Below are positions 1 through 13,033 of a stretch of DNA of 64,000 nt, in pieces (positions within the stretch are counted from its first letter, which is position 1; each line of letters opens with the position of its first letter). Position numbers and translations under genes: made by a program. Origin of the DNA: Maricaulis parjimensis (GTDB taxonomy: Bacteria > Pseudomonadota > Alphaproteobacteria > Caulobacterales > Maricaulaceae). The DNA is taken from NCBI RefSeq assembly GCF_016817355.1, contig NZ_JADOTT010000001.1, forward strand, positions 1 to 64,000. Direction: 5' to 3'. Below the pieces are notes generated by a model. That model was not told the DNA's origin and did not search any database. It saw nothing but the letters and a program-made list of their open reading frames with translations.

Positions 1-174
1 GGCATTGCAGACGATCCGGCGGGGTGTCTGGATTTGAAGAAAGTCGAGATGTCCCGCAGGACCGTCTGCAACCCGGTGAAGCGGATTAAGCGACGGTCCG
101 GCCGGACCCGCCTCAGCGCCACCCTGTTCCGGTCCGGTGAGCTCGCCGGGGCCGGGACAGTGGGGAGAGTCTAG
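1..174 (+). other. Open frame entering from the left edge, then an intergenic stretch to 313
   Basis: Frame 1 is open from base 1 to a TAG at 172-174 and could be the last 57 codons of a gene cut by the window edge. The translation is rich in Arg, Gly and Ser and matches no family I recognise. Codon use is only moderately GC3-rich, with several rare Arg codons (AGG, AGA, CGA). It may equally be non-coding. Nothing else is seen up to the rpsU terminator near 246. Confidence 0.2.
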
Positions 175-245
175 GCGCGGTCTGAAGGGGTGAGGATAAG
201 GCGGCGGTTATCCCTCGCCCATCAAGGGCGAAAACCCACCCCCAA

Positions 246-280
246 ACAAACAAAAACGCCGCGCCCTTTCGGGCACGGCG
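246..280 (-). terminator. Rho-independent terminator of rpsU
   Basis: On the minus strand a GC-rich stem (CGCCGTGCCC / GGGCGCGGCG, one G-U pair, GAAA loop) at 257-280 is followed by TTTTTGTTTGT. It lies about 35 bases past the rpsU stop, the expected position and polarity. Confidence 0.85.
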
Positions 281-313
281 CTTTTGCGAAATTCATCGTG
301 AGTCTGGCGACCC

Positions 314-577
314 TTAGCGACGACCGCCACGCTTGGCGATAAGGCCTTCGCGCTGTGCCCGCTTGCGGGCCAGCTTGCGCGCACGGCGAATGGCTTCAGC
401 CTTTTGGCGAGCCTTCTTCTCCGACGGCTTTTCATAATGATTGCGGCGCTTCATCTCGCGGAAAGTACCTTCCCGCTGCATCTTCTTTTTCAGCGCGCGG
501 AGCGCTTGCTCCACATTATTATCGCGCACAACGATCTGTACGATGGCTCTCTCTCCATTATCTGGACGCGAGAACAA
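314..577 (-). CDS. rpsU: 30S ribosomal protein S21
   Basis: Small basic ribosomal protein that binds the 30S platform and helps mRNA selection. The conserved core [20 protein letters not shown] is followed by the usual [22 protein letters not shown] segment and a Lys/Arg-rich tail. The only ordinary in-frame start is a TTG at 577, which adds eleven residues ([11 protein letters not shown]) not usual for S21 and has its AGGA directly abutting the codon. Homologues begin at the residue before VQIVV, and here that codon is ATC (542-544), with GGAGAG placed about 7 bases upstream on the minus strand. An ATC start would give 76 aa, a normal S21 length. The coordinates use the TTG; the start is unresolved. 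It is divergent from COQ9. Confidence 0.93.
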   Translation of the reverse strand: MFSRPDNGERAIVQIVVRDNNVEQALRALKKKMQREGTFREMKRRNHYEKPSEKKARQKAEAIRRARKLARKRAQREGLIAKRGGRR

Positions 578-695
578 TCCTCACGTCGCTAGTTCGCCAG
601 AGGCGGGGCTACTACCAGAGCTGCGACGTCGTGTCCACACTGCCAACACATACAGGTGTGGTGACGATGCACGCGGCGTGGTCTAGAAACAGGTC

Positions 696-1373
696 ATGAC
701 CGAGACAGCTACGAATTCCCGCTCGCACAAGTATACCACACGCGAGGCCCTTCTCCAGCCCATGCTGGCGCATGCGGCCTTTGATGGCTGGAGCGCGGCA
801 AGTTTCGAAGCGGCGCGCCGGGACGCCGGTGTCAGCGCTGGCGAAGCCGAGCTCGCCTGCCCGCGTAAAGAACTGGATTTGCTGGCACATTGGTCACGCA
901 AACTGGACGAGGCCGTGCTCGATGCGGTCAAGTCGGCCGACCTGTCGACGATGAAGATCCGCGAGCGGGTCCGCTTCGGCGTGATGGCCCGTCTGGAAGC
1001 CATCGGTGAACATGAGGAGGCCGCAAGGCGCGCCCGTGCCCGCCTTCTCCTGCCTGATGCCGCCGTGGAAGCGCCCCAACTGCTTTGGGCGACGGCTGAC
1101 ACGATCTGGCGGGCCATTGGCGACACATCGACCGATGTGAACTTCTATTCCAAACGGACGATTCTCTCCGGCGTATACGGCTCCACCCTGGCCACCTGGC
1201 TGGGCGAGGCCGATGCGGAAAAGCCGGAGGCCCAGGCCTTTCTCGATCGCCGCATCCAGAATGTGATGAATTTCGAGAAGACGAAGGCCCAGCTTCAGAA
1301 AATGACGGCGGATTTGCCGGACATGGCCGGCCTGCTCGGCAAGCTGCGCTACGGGCCCGGCCCGCGGACCTAG
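696..1373 (+). CDS. COQ9-family ubiquinone biosynthesis protein
   Basis: A 225-residue protein of the COQ9 family, a lipid-binding accessory factor that in mitochondria presents ubiquinone intermediates to the hydroxylase COQ7. The N-terminal third looks like the TetR-type helix-turn-helix fold this family shares. The C-terminal half has the conserved TADTIWRAIGDTSTDVNFYSKRTIL region, with Trp-Arg and Asp-x-Asn-Tyr/Phe-Tyr, followed by a helical tail. The pairing of rpsU with COQ9 in divergent orientation is a recurring alphaproteobacterial arrangement. ubiX, another ubiquinone-pathway gene, lies 4 kb away but in a separate unit. ATG 696 is used; the family call is strong, while the exact role in bacteria is inferred from the eukaryotic member. 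Confidence 0.88.
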   Translation: MTETATNSRSHKYTTREALLQPMLAHAAFDGWSAASFEAARRDAGVSAGEAELACPRKELDLLAHWSRKLDEAVLDAVKSADLSTMKIRERVRFGVMARLEAIGEHEEAARRARARLLLPDAAVEAPQLLWATADTIWRAIGDTSTDVNFYSKRTILSGVYGSTLATWLGEADAEKPEAQAFLDRRIQNVMNFEKTKAQLQKMTADLPDMAGLLGKLRYGPGPRT

Positions 1374-1383
1374 ACCGCTCCCA

Positions 1384-2196
1384 CTAGCCGTCCGGACCGT
1401 TGGTCGGCCAGCGCGGCGAGTTGAACCATTCCTTGTGGGCCGGCACCTGGAAGAGCTTGCGCTCGGGCCAGGTCAGGGCGGTGAGATGCCCGCCGAAACA
1501 GCAGCCCGTATCAATACACAGGACATTATTGCGCTCACGCACATCGGGCTCGGCGACATGGCCGTGCACCACGGTGGCGGGACCGGAATAATTGCGCGCC
1601 CAGTCGAGCCGGATCGGCAGGCCGTGCTCATCGCGCTCCCCGGTTGTCTCGCCGAACATGGCAAAGCTGCGAACGCGCTTGCCCGTCTCGCCATGCATGT
1701 GGGCGTGCAGACCGGCATGGGCGACCACCAGCTGTCCCCGGTCCAGCACGAGATGGTCGGGCAGGGTGTGCAGGAAATCGGTCACCGCATCGCGGAACTG
1801 CCGCGTCTCGCGGGAAAACTGCTCGATCGTGCGCTCGATCCCGTGGGACAGAACAACGGAATTGCCGACCAGCCAGCGCCGGAATTTGTCATCATGATTG
1901 CCGACGACGGCATGTCCGCGCCCGGTCTCGACCAGATGCATGGCCAAGCGCAGCACATCCGGCGTCCGGGGCCCCCGGTCCACCAGATCGCCCAGCAGGA
2001 CCGGCTTGCGGCCTTCCGGGTGCGTCACCTCATAGGCGCGCTGACCTTCCGGGCCGTCGAATTCCAGCTGGTAGCCCAGCATGTCGAGCAGGATTTCCAA
2101 CTCGCCGGCACAGCCATGCACATCCCCGATCAGGTCGAACGGGCCCACATCGTCAAAATGCGTATCCGGCGGAAGGGGTGACAGGTCTGAAGGCAT
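1384..2196 (-). CDS. Metallophosphoesterase, ApaH/PrpE-like protein phosphatase or diadenosine tetraphosphatase
   Basis: A 270-residue calcineurin-like phosphoesterase with the full PPP-family signature: GDVHGC (about residues 23-28), GDLVDRGP, GNHDDK, then HAGL and VHGH near the C-terminus. These residues bind the two catalytic metals. Length and motif spacing resemble PrpE/ApaH-type enzymes that cleave Ap4A or remove Ser/Thr phosphates; the sequence alone cannot say which. A late Cys pair (CIDTGCCFGG) is the usual conserved tail motif of this group. It is the last gene of a minus-strand run after purE-purK, 38 bases beyond the purK stop, so it may be cotranscribed. Confidence 0.85.
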   Translation of the reverse strand: MPSDLSPLPPDTHFDDVGPFDLIGDVHGCAGELEILLDMLGYQLEFDGPEGQRAYEVTHPEGRKPVLLGDLVDRGPRTPDVLRLAMHLVETGRGHAVVGNHDDKFRRWLVGNSVVLSHGIERTIEQFSRETRQFRDAVTDFLHTLPDHLVLDRGQLVVAHAGLHAHMHGETGKRVRSFAMFGETTGERDEHGLPIRLDWARNYSGPATVVHGHVAEPDVRERNNVLCIDTGCCFGGHLTALTWPERKLFQVPAHKEWFNSPRWPTNGPDG

Positions 2197-2234
2197 GCCC
2201 CGAGTTTGGACGCAGCCGGTCCGAGATCAAAGCC

Positions 2235-3314
2235 CTAAAGCGGCGATAACCGGTTCACATGACCCATTTTCCGGCCGGAGCGGACTTCGCGCTTGCCGTA
2301 GAGGTGGAGCCGCGCAGCCGGGTCGGCGGACAGGGCTTCCCAGGCCAGTGCATCCTCGCCGATCAGATTGGTCATCACACAGGCGGAATGCGGCGCCGGG
2401 TCACCCAACGGCCAGCCGGCGACGGCCCGCATATGCTGTTCGAACTGGCCGCAGCCGCAGGCATCCATGGTCCAGTGACCGGTATTGTGGACGCGCGGCG
2501 CGATCTCATTGACCACCAGACCCGCCTCGCCGAGGTCGAACAGCTCAACCGCGAACACGCCGACATGCTCCAGCCCATTGCCGATCGCTGTGGCGATTTC
2601 CAGGGCGCGGGCCTGGATGGCGGCATCGACGCCGGACGCCGGCGCGGTCGAAGTCTTCAGGATGCCGTCGCCATGGACATTCTCGGCAAGCGGATAGGCG
2701 CTCACATGGCCATCCACCGAGCGCGCAGCGACAACAGAGAGCTCACGCGTGAAGGCGGCGGCGCCCTCCAGGATGGCCGGCTGCTCGCCAATGGCTTCCC
2801 AGGCGGCGCGGGCATCGCTGCCATCGCGGATCCAGGCCTGGCCCTTGCCGTCATAGCCGAAGCGGCGGGTTTTCAGCACGGCCGGCACGCCCAGCGACTC
2901 GATCGCCGCTTCCAGCGAGTCGATATCATCGACCTGCGCGAAGGGGACGGTGGCGACGCCGGCGCCATTGATGAAGGTTTTCTCGATCAGACGGTCCTGG
3001 GTGAGTTCCAGGGATTTGCTGCCCGGGCGCAGCACGGAAACACGGGCCGCGGCCGCCACGGTCTCGACCGGGACATTCTCGAATTCATAGGTGATGGCGT
3101 CGCAGCGGCGAGCGAAAGCCTCGACCGCGCCGAGATCATCCCAAGGCGCACAATAGGACCGCGCGGCAACCCGGCTGGCCGGACAATCCGGCTCAGGCTC
3201 ATAGACATGCACGTCGAAGCCCAGGGCGGCGCCGGCCGTGGCCAGCATGCGGCCCAGCTGGCCGCCGCCGAGAATGCCGATGGTGGAACCGGGGGCGAGC
3301 GGGCCGTTGGTCAT
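2235..3314 (-). CDS. purK: N5-carboxyaminoimidazole ribonucleotide synthase
   Basis: ATP-grasp enzyme of de novo purine synthesis. It carboxylates AIR with bicarbonate and ATP to N5-CAIR, the substrate of the adjacent purE product. The N-terminus has the typical IGILGGGQLGRMLA nucleotide-fold start. Later come FENVP (EFENVPVE), the LKTRRFGYDGKGQ ATP-grasp loop, and the ELSVVAARS and NEIAPRVHNTGHWT motifs with the metal-binding Glu and Asn. The 359 aa length is standard. Its start is 5 bases after the purE stop, so purE-purK form one operon in that order. Confidence 0.97.
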   Translation of the reverse strand: MTNGPLAPGSTIGILGGGQLGRMLATAGAALGFDVHVYEPEPDCPASRVAARSYCAPWDDLGAVEAFARRCDAITYEFENVPVETVAAAARVSVLRPGSKSLELTQDRLIEKTFINGAGVATVPFAQVDDIDSLEAAIESLGVPAVLKTRRFGYDGKGQAWIRDGSDARAAWEAIGEQPAILEGAAAFTRELSVVAARSVDGHVSAYPLAENVHGDGILKTSTAPASGVDAAIQARALEIATAIGNGLEHVGVFAVELFDLGEAGLVVNEIAPRVHNTGHWTMDACGCGQFEQHMRAVAGWPLGDPAPHSACVMTNLIGEDALAWEALSADPAARLHLYGKREVRSGRKMGHVNRLSPL

Positions 3315-3319
3315 GTCGT

Positions 3320-3832
3320 CTAGTCCTCGACCGTCACCGGGACACTGTCCGTCTGGGCCTGGCGCCAGGCGTCCAGGCGCTCCGCCAGCGCCGGATCCAT
3401 CAGGGAGAGGATCGAGGCCGCAAGCAGGCCGGCATTTTTGGCCCCGGCATCGCCGATGGCCAGCGTGCCGACCGGCACGCCGCCGGGCATCTGGACGATG
3501 GAGAGGAGACTGTCCTGACCATTGAGGGCCTTGGACTTAACCGGCACACCCAGAACCGGGAGCGAGGTCATCGAGGCGACCATGCCCGGCAAGTGCGCGG
3601 CACCGCCGGCCCCGGCGATGACAACCTTGAAACCCTGCTCGCGCGCGGATTTGGAAAACGCCACCAGGCGATCCGGCGTGCGGTGGGCCGAAACGACTTG
3701 GGCCTGATAGGCAATGCCCAGCTCGTCGAGCATGGCGGCCGCCTTCTTCATGGTCGGCCAATCCGAACGCGATCCCATGACAATGGCCACGTCGGCCGTC
3801 TGCTGGGTAGATGTCGGCGAAAACTCGCTCAT
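3320..3832 (-). CDS. purE: N5-carboxyaminoimidazole ribonucleotide mutase
   Basis: Converts N5-CAIR to CAIR in purine biosynthesis. Class I PurE signatures are clear: [12 protein letters not shown] near the N-terminus, [10 protein letters not shown] (the substrate-binding SAHR motif), [12 protein letters not shown] and [20 protein letters not shown]. It has 170 aa, with a dozen extra N-terminal residues ahead of the conserved core. It is the first gene of the minus-strand purEK operon. The 158-base region between it and the divergent diguanylate cyclase gene should hold both promoters, but no clear -35/-10 pair could be assigned. Confidence 0.97.
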   Translation of the reverse strand: MSEFSPTSTQQTADVAIVMGSRSDWPTMKKAAAMLDELGIAYQAQVVSAHRTPDRLVAFSKSAREQGFKVVIAGAGGAAHLPGMVASMTSLPVLGVPVKSKALNGQDSLLSIVQMPGGVPVGTLAIGDAGAKNAGLLAASILSLMDPALAERLDAWRQAQTDSVPVTVED

Positions 3833-3990
3833 GACGCTTCCTGGTCAGAAAAGGAAGCGCGGGACCTTACCGTCAGGGCTGTGGAGGTCAAGACAGGCCT
3901 GTCAGACAAGGCGTTTTCTTTTCCGGCTTGAAGGTTTCTTAACCACACGTCTGCAGCTTGGAATCGAATAGATTCGAACTGGAACGAGCC

Positions 3991-4737
3991 ATGCGCATCG
4001 GACCCTTGAACTCAGGCGGGAATGTTTCGCGGACCGGGAAATCGGAGTCCGGAAAATCGTCTGCGCGTTCGGGCGGTGCCAGCTCGGCCTCTGCGCCCCA
4101 GGATGCCGCCTCGATCATGGGCGTCCCGGAAGCGGAACTGACCCCCAATGTCCAGCGCGCCCTCCTCTCCCTGATGGGCGAGGTCGACCAGCTGCGCAAG
4201 GAAACCGAGCGCCTGCGCGGCCGCGTGCGCGAACTGGAATCCCTGGCCGATCATGACGTGCTTCTGCCGGTCCTGAACCGCCGCGCCTTCCTGCGCGAAG
4301 TCTCCAAGGCCCTGGCCCTGGCCGAGCGCCATAATGCACCGTCGGCCCTGGTCTATATGGATCTCAACGGGTTCAAGGCGATCAATGATGCGCATGGCCA
4401 TGCGGCCGGCGATCAGGCCTTGCACCATGTGGCCCAATTGCTCACCGCCCATGTCCGCGAGACCGATGCGGTCGGTCGCCTGGGCGGTGATGAATTCGGT
4501 ATCGTCCTGACCCTGACCGGACAGGACGGCGCTGAGGCAAAAGCCGCTGAGCTTGCTGAAATCATTGAAAAAACACCCTTCAACTACAAGGGTGAGGCGC
4601 TCCATGTCGGCGCGGCCTGGGGCTGCCGCCCGCTGCAGGCGGGTGGCCAGGCCGAACAGGCGATGGCCGAGGCGGATGCCGCCATGTATGCCCGCAAACA
4701 GGCCCAGAAGGCCGAAGCGGATCGCCGCCGCGCCTGA
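3991..4737 (+). CDS. Diguanylate cyclase (GGDEF domain protein)
   Basis: A soluble protein of about 248 aa predicted to make cyclic-di-GMP from two GTP. Residues 1-50 are low-complexity Ser/Gly-rich, residues 60-90 form a short Leu/Glu/Arg coiled coil, and the remainder is a GGDEF domain. This has a DxLLPVLNRRAF entry motif, YMDLNGFKAINDAHGHAAGD substrate-binding segments and an intact RLGGDEFGIVL active loop. No inhibitory RxxD was recognised before the active site. No transmembrane or sensor domain is visible, so input probably comes through the coiled coil or a partner. ATG 3991 follows GGAACGAG; a TTG at 3958 is also in frame but lacks a ribosome-binding site. Confidence 0.9.
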   Translation: MRIGPLNSGGNVSRTGKSESGKSSARSGGASSASAPQDAASIMGVPEAELTPNVQRALLSLMGEVDQLRKETERLRGRVRELESLADHDVLLPVLNRRAFLREVSKALALAERHNAPSALVYMDLNGFKAINDAHGHAAGDQALHHVAQLLTAHVRETDAVGRLGGDEFGIVLTLTGQDGAEAKAAELAEIIEKTPFNYKGEALHVGAAWGCRPLQAGGQAEQAMAEADAAMYARKQAQKAEADRRRA

Positions 4738-4743
4738 TCCGGA

Positions 4744-4956
4744 TCAGGCGATGATGTCAGGGGTGAGCTGGTCCTCGACCTCGGCAATCTGGTCTTTCAG
4801 ACGCAGTTTTTCCTTCTTGAGACGCGCGAATTTGAGCTGGTCAACGACGCCATTCTCGGCGAGCGCATCGACTTCGCGATTGAGCGCCTCATGCTCGGCG
4901 CGCAATTCGGCCAGACGTTCAACAAGCGCCTCTTGATCGGGCGAAACTCCGTCCAT
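4744..4956 (-). CDS. YdcH/DUF465 family small coiled-coil protein
   Basis: A 70-residue acidic/basic helical protein with the DUF465 signature: AELRAEHEALNREVDALAEN, then DQLKFARLKKEKLRLKDQI. The whole protein should be one helical hairpin. The function of this family is unknown. The start is placed at ATG 4956 because homology begins there; the open frame upstream encodes low-complexity, unrelated sequence. It is convergent with the diguanylate cyclase, whose stop is six bases away. A second member of the same family lies at 5809 on the other side of ubiX. Confidence 0.82.
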   Translation of the reverse strand: MDGVSPDQEALVERLAELRAEHEALNREVDALAENGVVDQLKFARLKKEKLRLKDQIAEVEDQLTPDIIA

Positions 4957-5122
4957 TCCTGGGCCGTCTCTTTGCTGTTTCGGACAATAAAACCGGTCTG
5001 CCGAGCCCCGGGACCGGCGAGCCAGTCGCGGATGCCCGGTAAGCGGGGCGCGCACAATAGCGGCATTCGTTTCGCGAATAAATGCCTTGCGAGCGCTGCA
5101 TGTGCGAAGGGTAAATTTCCCG

Positions 5123-5722
5123 CTAGCGGCGTCCGCCTTCGAGGTCCTCGCCCCAGCGCCGCGTGCCATCCCAGTCCAGATCGAACAGGTCGAGCGCGCG
5201 TCCGACAGACTGGTTGACCAGATCGTCGATCGTCTTGGGCATGGCGTAGAAGGCCGGCAGGGGCGGACAGATCACCGCCCCCATCTCCGTCAATGTCTCC
5301 ATCGTGCGCAGGTGACCCAGATGGAAGGGCGTCTCCCGGACCATCAACACCAGGCGCCGCCGTTCCTTGAGGACGACATCAGCGGCCCGGGTCAAAAGGC
5401 TGGAGGTCACGCCGGTGGCAATCTCGGACATGGTCCGCACCGAACAGGGCGCGATCAGCATGCCCCGTGTCCGGAAGGACCCCGAAGCGATCGGCGCACC
5501 GACATCGGGCATTTTGTAGACATGGTCGGCGAGGCTGCGAAAGTCGCGGATCGACAGGTCCGTCTCATAGCCCAGCGTCATTTCGGCCGCCTTGGACGCG
5601 ACCATATGGCTTTCGATCCCGAGCTCCCGCAGGGCTTCGAGCGCACGAATGCCATAGATCAGCCCGGACGCACCGGACACACCCAGTATCAGCCGCTCTG
5701 GCGACGGGTCCGCCTTCACCAT
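5123..5722 (-). CDS. ubiX: Flavin prenyltransferase UbiX
   Basis: Makes prenylated FMN, the cofactor of the UbiD decarboxylase in ubiquinone biosynthesis. Of its 199 aa, the N-terminal LILGVSGASGLIYGIRALE is the UbiX/Pad1 flavin-binding start. The APCSVRTMSEIATG segment and the KERRRLVLMVRETPFHLGHLRTM segment are family hallmarks that bind dimethylallyl phosphate and FMN. The C-terminal tail (PPLPAFYAMPKTIDDLVNQSVGR) is typical. No ubiD is seen in the window, so the partner must be elsewhere. It sits between two DUF465 genes. Confidence 0.96.
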   Translation of the reverse strand: MVKADPSPERLILGVSGASGLIYGIRALEALRELGIESHMVASKAAEMTLGYETDLSIRDFRSLADHVYKMPDVGAPIASGSFRTRGMLIAPCSVRTMSEIATGVTSSLLTRAADVVLKERRRLVLMVRETPFHLGHLRTMETLTEMGAVICPPLPAFYAMPKTIDDLVNQSVGRALDLFDLDWDGTRRWGEDLEGGRR

Positions 5723-5808
5723 CTTCTAACCCCGAAACGTTTCGTGAGTAGACATAGTGCGGAAAACTGCTTCAATCGAGGGTCCCATACCAGTAGAGGA
5801 GACGTTCC

Positions 5809-5997
5809 ATGTCCATCGAAGCCCGCATCCGTGAGCTCGACGCTCGTCACACGCGCCTGGATTCCGAGATCGATGATCTCAAGAAGCATGCGTCCGCGGA
5901 CTCTCTGGAGGTGGCCCGACTTAAGAAGGAAAAGCTCCGAATTAAGGAGCAGATCGAGTCCATGCGAATGTCGGTCGAGGCCGAACCAGCCGAATAG
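5809..5997 (+). CDS. YdcH/DUF465 family small coiled-coil protein, second copy
   Basis: A 62-residue protein with the DUF465 pattern: RIRELDARHTRLDSEIDDL, then SLEVARLKKEKLRIKEQIE. The strong core LKKEKLR-K-QI is shared with the 4744-4956 protein, so the two are paralogues from the same family. The start is preceded by AGAGGAGACGTTCC, a good ribosome-binding site 7 bases from the ATG. A clear terminator follows at 6023, so it is probably a single-gene unit. The function is unknown. Confidence 0.85.
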   Translation: MSIEARIRELDARHTRLDSEIDDLKKHASADSLEVARLKKEKLRIKEQIESMRMSVEAEPAE

Positions 5998-6022
5998 GCG
6001 ACACGATCTGCAATGCAATTCA

Positions 6023-6047
6023 GGGCGGCCTTCTGGCCGCCCTTTTC
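6023..6047 (+). terminator. Rho-independent terminator after the DUF465 gene
   Basis: GGGCGGCC / GGCCGCCC stem with a TTCT loop, followed by TTTTCG, 26 bases after the stop codon on the plus strand. Confidence 0.85.
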
Positions 6048-6086
6048 GTAGGTTAGACTGGTTCAGAGTGGAATGGAGACAGGCCC

Positions 6087-6944
6087 ATGCGGCAGCTTGC
6101 AGCCCTGATTGTGATGGCAGGCCTCGCGGTGTCCGGCGCACACGCGCAGAAGAACGGCGATGTGTCAGCGTGCATGCTTGGCCAGCTGGCCCTGTCTGAC
6201 GCGGAAACAGAAACCGCTATCGAGCAATTCGAGCTCTGCCTGGAAACCGAAGACCTGACGCCCGATCAGGAAGTCGGTGTCTATGCGGCCATGGGTGCTG
6301 CCCTGCTCAATGAGGCGCGCTATCGCGAAGCCCTGAGCGCCTATAATTTCGCCTTCGCCATTATCGACACCCAATTGGCCGAAGTGGCCGAGCCGACGCT
6401 TTGGCGCAATCGCGGCATTGCCCGCCTGCAGCTGGGCCAGACCGAGGCGGCCCTTGCCGACCTGCAGCGCGCAGCGAACGAAATTCCCGATGATGTGATG
6501 ACCCAGCTCAATCTGGGGATTCTCTACCAGGATCTGGGCCGGTCCGCTGACGCCGTAGTGGCCTATGACCGGGTGGTCCGTCTGGAACCGGACTGGATGG
6601 GTGCCTGGATCAATCGCTCCAGCGCCCTGCTGGACGCCGGCATGACGGGCGCTGCCGTGGAAGATGCGCGTCGCGCCGTCGAGCTGGAGCCGGACAATGG
6701 CACCACGCTGAACATGTTGTGCTGGACCCTGATCCAGGATGGCCGCGCCCAGACCGCCCTGCCCCTGTGCGAACAGGCCGTGGCCCTTGAGCCGGAGAGC
6801 GGCGCCATTGTGCACTCCCACGCCACCGCGCTGGAGGCCCTCGGCCGGCTGGATGAAGCCCTGCCGCTTTACCGCCGCGCCTGGCAGCTTTCTCCGGAAG
6901 ACCCGGAAATCACCGAAGATTACCAACGCACGCACAATCCGTAA
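6087..6944 (+). CDS. Exported tetratricopeptide-repeat protein
   Basis: A 285-residue protein with a cleavable-looking signal peptide (hydrophobic residues 4-20 ending ...SGAHAQ) followed by roughly six TPR units. Recognisable repeat cores include GAALLNEARYREALSAYNFAF, NLGILYQDLGRSADAVVAYDRVV and SLL-type helices ending in LEP, with the Ala/Gly/Pro positions of the TPR consensus. It is likely periplasmic and a protein-protein interaction scaffold. No enzymatic domain is seen. The downstream SDR gene starts 87 bases later and the relation is unclear. The specific function cannot be assigned. Confidence 0.8.
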   Translation: MRQLAALIVMAGLAVSGAHAQKNGDVSACMLGQLALSDAETETAIEQFELCLETEDLTPDQEVGVYAAMGAALLNEARYREALSAYNFAFAIIDTQLAEVAEPTLWRNRGIARLQLGQTEAALADLQRAANEIPDDVMTQLNLGILYQDLGRSADAVVAYDRVVRLEPDWMGAWINRSSALLDAGMTGAAVEDARRAVELEPDNGTTLNMLCWTLIQDGRAQTALPLCEQAVALEPESGAIVHSHATALEALGRLDEALPLYRRAWQLSPEDPEITEDYQRTHNP

Positions 6945-7031
6945 TCCGGGCGACGGGCTCCGGCCATTGCCACACGCCCGGACCCGTGCAAGGTCTCTCC
7001 CCGGACGAATGATCAGGAAGAGGATCGGATC

Positions 7032-7829
7032 ATGGGTGACAGGGTCGCCATTGTGACAGGCGGAGCCAACGGGATCGGCAAGGCCTGCGCCCGCCGCTTG
7101 TCGGAAGACGGTTTCCTGGTCGTGATCGCCGATGTCGACCGCGAAGCCGGCACTGCCCTGGCAGACGAGCTGGGCGCGGAACGCGAAAAGGCCCTCTTCG
7201 TCTCCTGCGATGTGTCCGACCGGCTCTCGGTGAACAATCTCCTGTCGGAAACCCGCTCCGCCTTCGATCGGCTGGACGTTCTGGTCAACAATGCCGGCAT
7301 TGTCGCCAAGGGCGACATTCTGGACCTTTCGGAAGCGGATTTCGACAAGGTGATCGGCGTCAATCTGCGGGGCTCCTTCCTGGTCGCCCGCGAGGCAGCG
7401 CGCCAGATGGTCGAGCAGATCGAAGAAGCTGGTGAGCGCACGGAAGATGTGCGCCGGCGCTATGCCATCATCAACATGTCGTCGGTCAATGGCGTCATGG
7501 CGATCCCGGACCAGCTGGCCTATTGCGTCTCCAAGGGCGCGATCAACCAGATGACGAAATCCATGTCGCTGGCGCTGGCCAAGTATGGCATCCGGGTCAA
7601 TGCGATCGGCCCGGGCAGTATCAATACGGATGTGCTGAAATCGGTGAACGACAATCCTGCCGCCATGGCCAAGATCATGTCGCGGACGCCGCTGCAACGG
7701 ATCGGTGATCCGGACGAGGTGGCTTCGGTCGCCTCTTTCCTGGCCTCCAAGGATGCCAGCTATATCACCGGCACCACCATTTATGCCGATGGTGGGCGAC
7801 TGGCGATGAACTATACAGTCAGCCCCTAA
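7032..7829 (+). CDS. SDR family NAD(P)-dependent oxidoreductase
   Basis: A 265-residue classical short-chain dehydrogenase/reductase. It has TGGANGIGKACARRL (TGxxxGxG nucleotide binding), the acidic IADVD that suggests NAD(H) preference, NNAG, the catalytic Ser in INMSSVNG and the YCVSK Tyr/Lys pair. A GTTIYADGG-like C-terminus (TGTTIYADGGRLAMNYTV) is also seen. A short insertion (VEQIEEAGERTEDVRRR) precedes the catalytic Ser. It resembles 3-oxoacyl-ACP reductase/glucose dehydrogenase-like SDRs, but substrate cannot be inferred. The terminator downstream has its poly-U on the opposite strand, serving the convergent ppa gene. Confidence 0.85.
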   Translation: MGDRVAIVTGGANGIGKACARRLSEDGFLVVIADVDREAGTALADELGAEREKALFVSCDVSDRLSVNNLLSETRSAFDRLDVLVNNAGIVAKGDILDLSEADFDKVIGVNLRGSFLVAREAARQMVEQIEEAGERTEDVRRRYAIINMSSVNGVMAIPDQLAYCVSKGAINQMTKSMSLALAKYGIRVNAIGPGSINTDVLKSVNDNPAAMAKIMSRTPLQRIGDPDEVASVASFLASKDASYITGTTIYADGGRLAMNYTVSP

Positions 7830-7830
7830 G

Positions 7831-7856
7831 AAAAAGGCCCCGCCAAAGCGGGGCCT
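7831..7856 (-). terminator. Rho-independent terminator of ppa
   Basis: Perfect 8-bp stem GGCCCCGC / GCGGGGCC (7836-7855) with a short loop. Reading on the minus strand it is followed by TTTTTC, so it terminates ppa; the same stem could also stop the convergent SDR transcript weakly. Confidence 0.85.
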
Positions 7857-7880
7857 GATCCGATTTCACAAGGTCGGGGC

Positions 7881-8414
7881 CTAAGCCTTGGCTTTGGCGC
7901 GCTCGATCGACTCGCTGACCAGCTGACGGGCCTTGGCGGCATCGCCCCAGCCGATCACCTTCACCCATTTATTGGGTTCCAGATCCTTGTAGTGCTCGAA
8001 GAAGTGCTTGATCCGCATCAATTGCGGCGGCGGCACATCGCCATACTCTTTCACCTCGTCATAGAGCGGCGAAAGCTTGTGGTGCGGCACGCAGAGGATT
8101 TTCTCATCCATGCCGCTCTCGTCTTCCATCATCAGCACGCCGATCGGGCGGGCGCGCACAACGCAGCCCGGCACCAGCGTCGTGTGGCCGATGATCATGA
8201 CGTCGATCGGATCGCCGTCTTCAGACAGGGTGTGCGGCATGAAGCCGTAATTGCACGGGTAGGACATCGGCGTGTGCAGGAAACGGTCGACGAACAGCGT
8301 CCCGGCATCCTTGTCCATTTCATACTTCACCGGCTGACCGCCGACCGGGACTTCAATAATGACGTTGATGTCCTCGGGGGCGTTTTCACCCAGAGAAATT
8401 TTGTCGATCCGCAT
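7881..8414 (-). CDS. ppa: Inorganic pyrophosphatase, family I
   Basis: A cytoplasmic, Mg-dependent enzyme that hydrolyses pyrophosphate and drives biosynthetic reactions. It has the standard bacterial length of 177 aa. Conserved segments seen are [32 protein letters not shown], the metal-binding DGDPIDVMI loop, then [15 protein letters not shown] and [19 protein letters not shown] lies six bases before the ATG. It is downstream of gltB on the same strand with an 89-base gap, and is closed by a strong terminator. Confidence 0.97.
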   Translation of the reverse strand: MRIDKISLGENAPEDINVIIEVPVGGQPVKYEMDKDAGTLFVDRFLHTPMSYPCNYGFMPHTLSEDGDPIDVMIIGHTTLVPGCVVRARPIGVLMMEDESGMDEKILCVPHHKLSPLYDEVKEYGDVPPPQLMRIKHFFEHYKDLEPNKWVKVIGWGDAAKARQLVSESIERAKAKA

Positions 8415-8503
8415 GGGACGCTCCTTGCAGCAATTCGTGCGCTCTCATACGCCGGAAGCGTTTGAGAACCAATGCCCTTGTTGCACTGCAATAGGGTTTT
8501 TCG

Positions 8504-13029
<4,526 letters not shown>

Positions 13030-13033
<4 letters not shown>

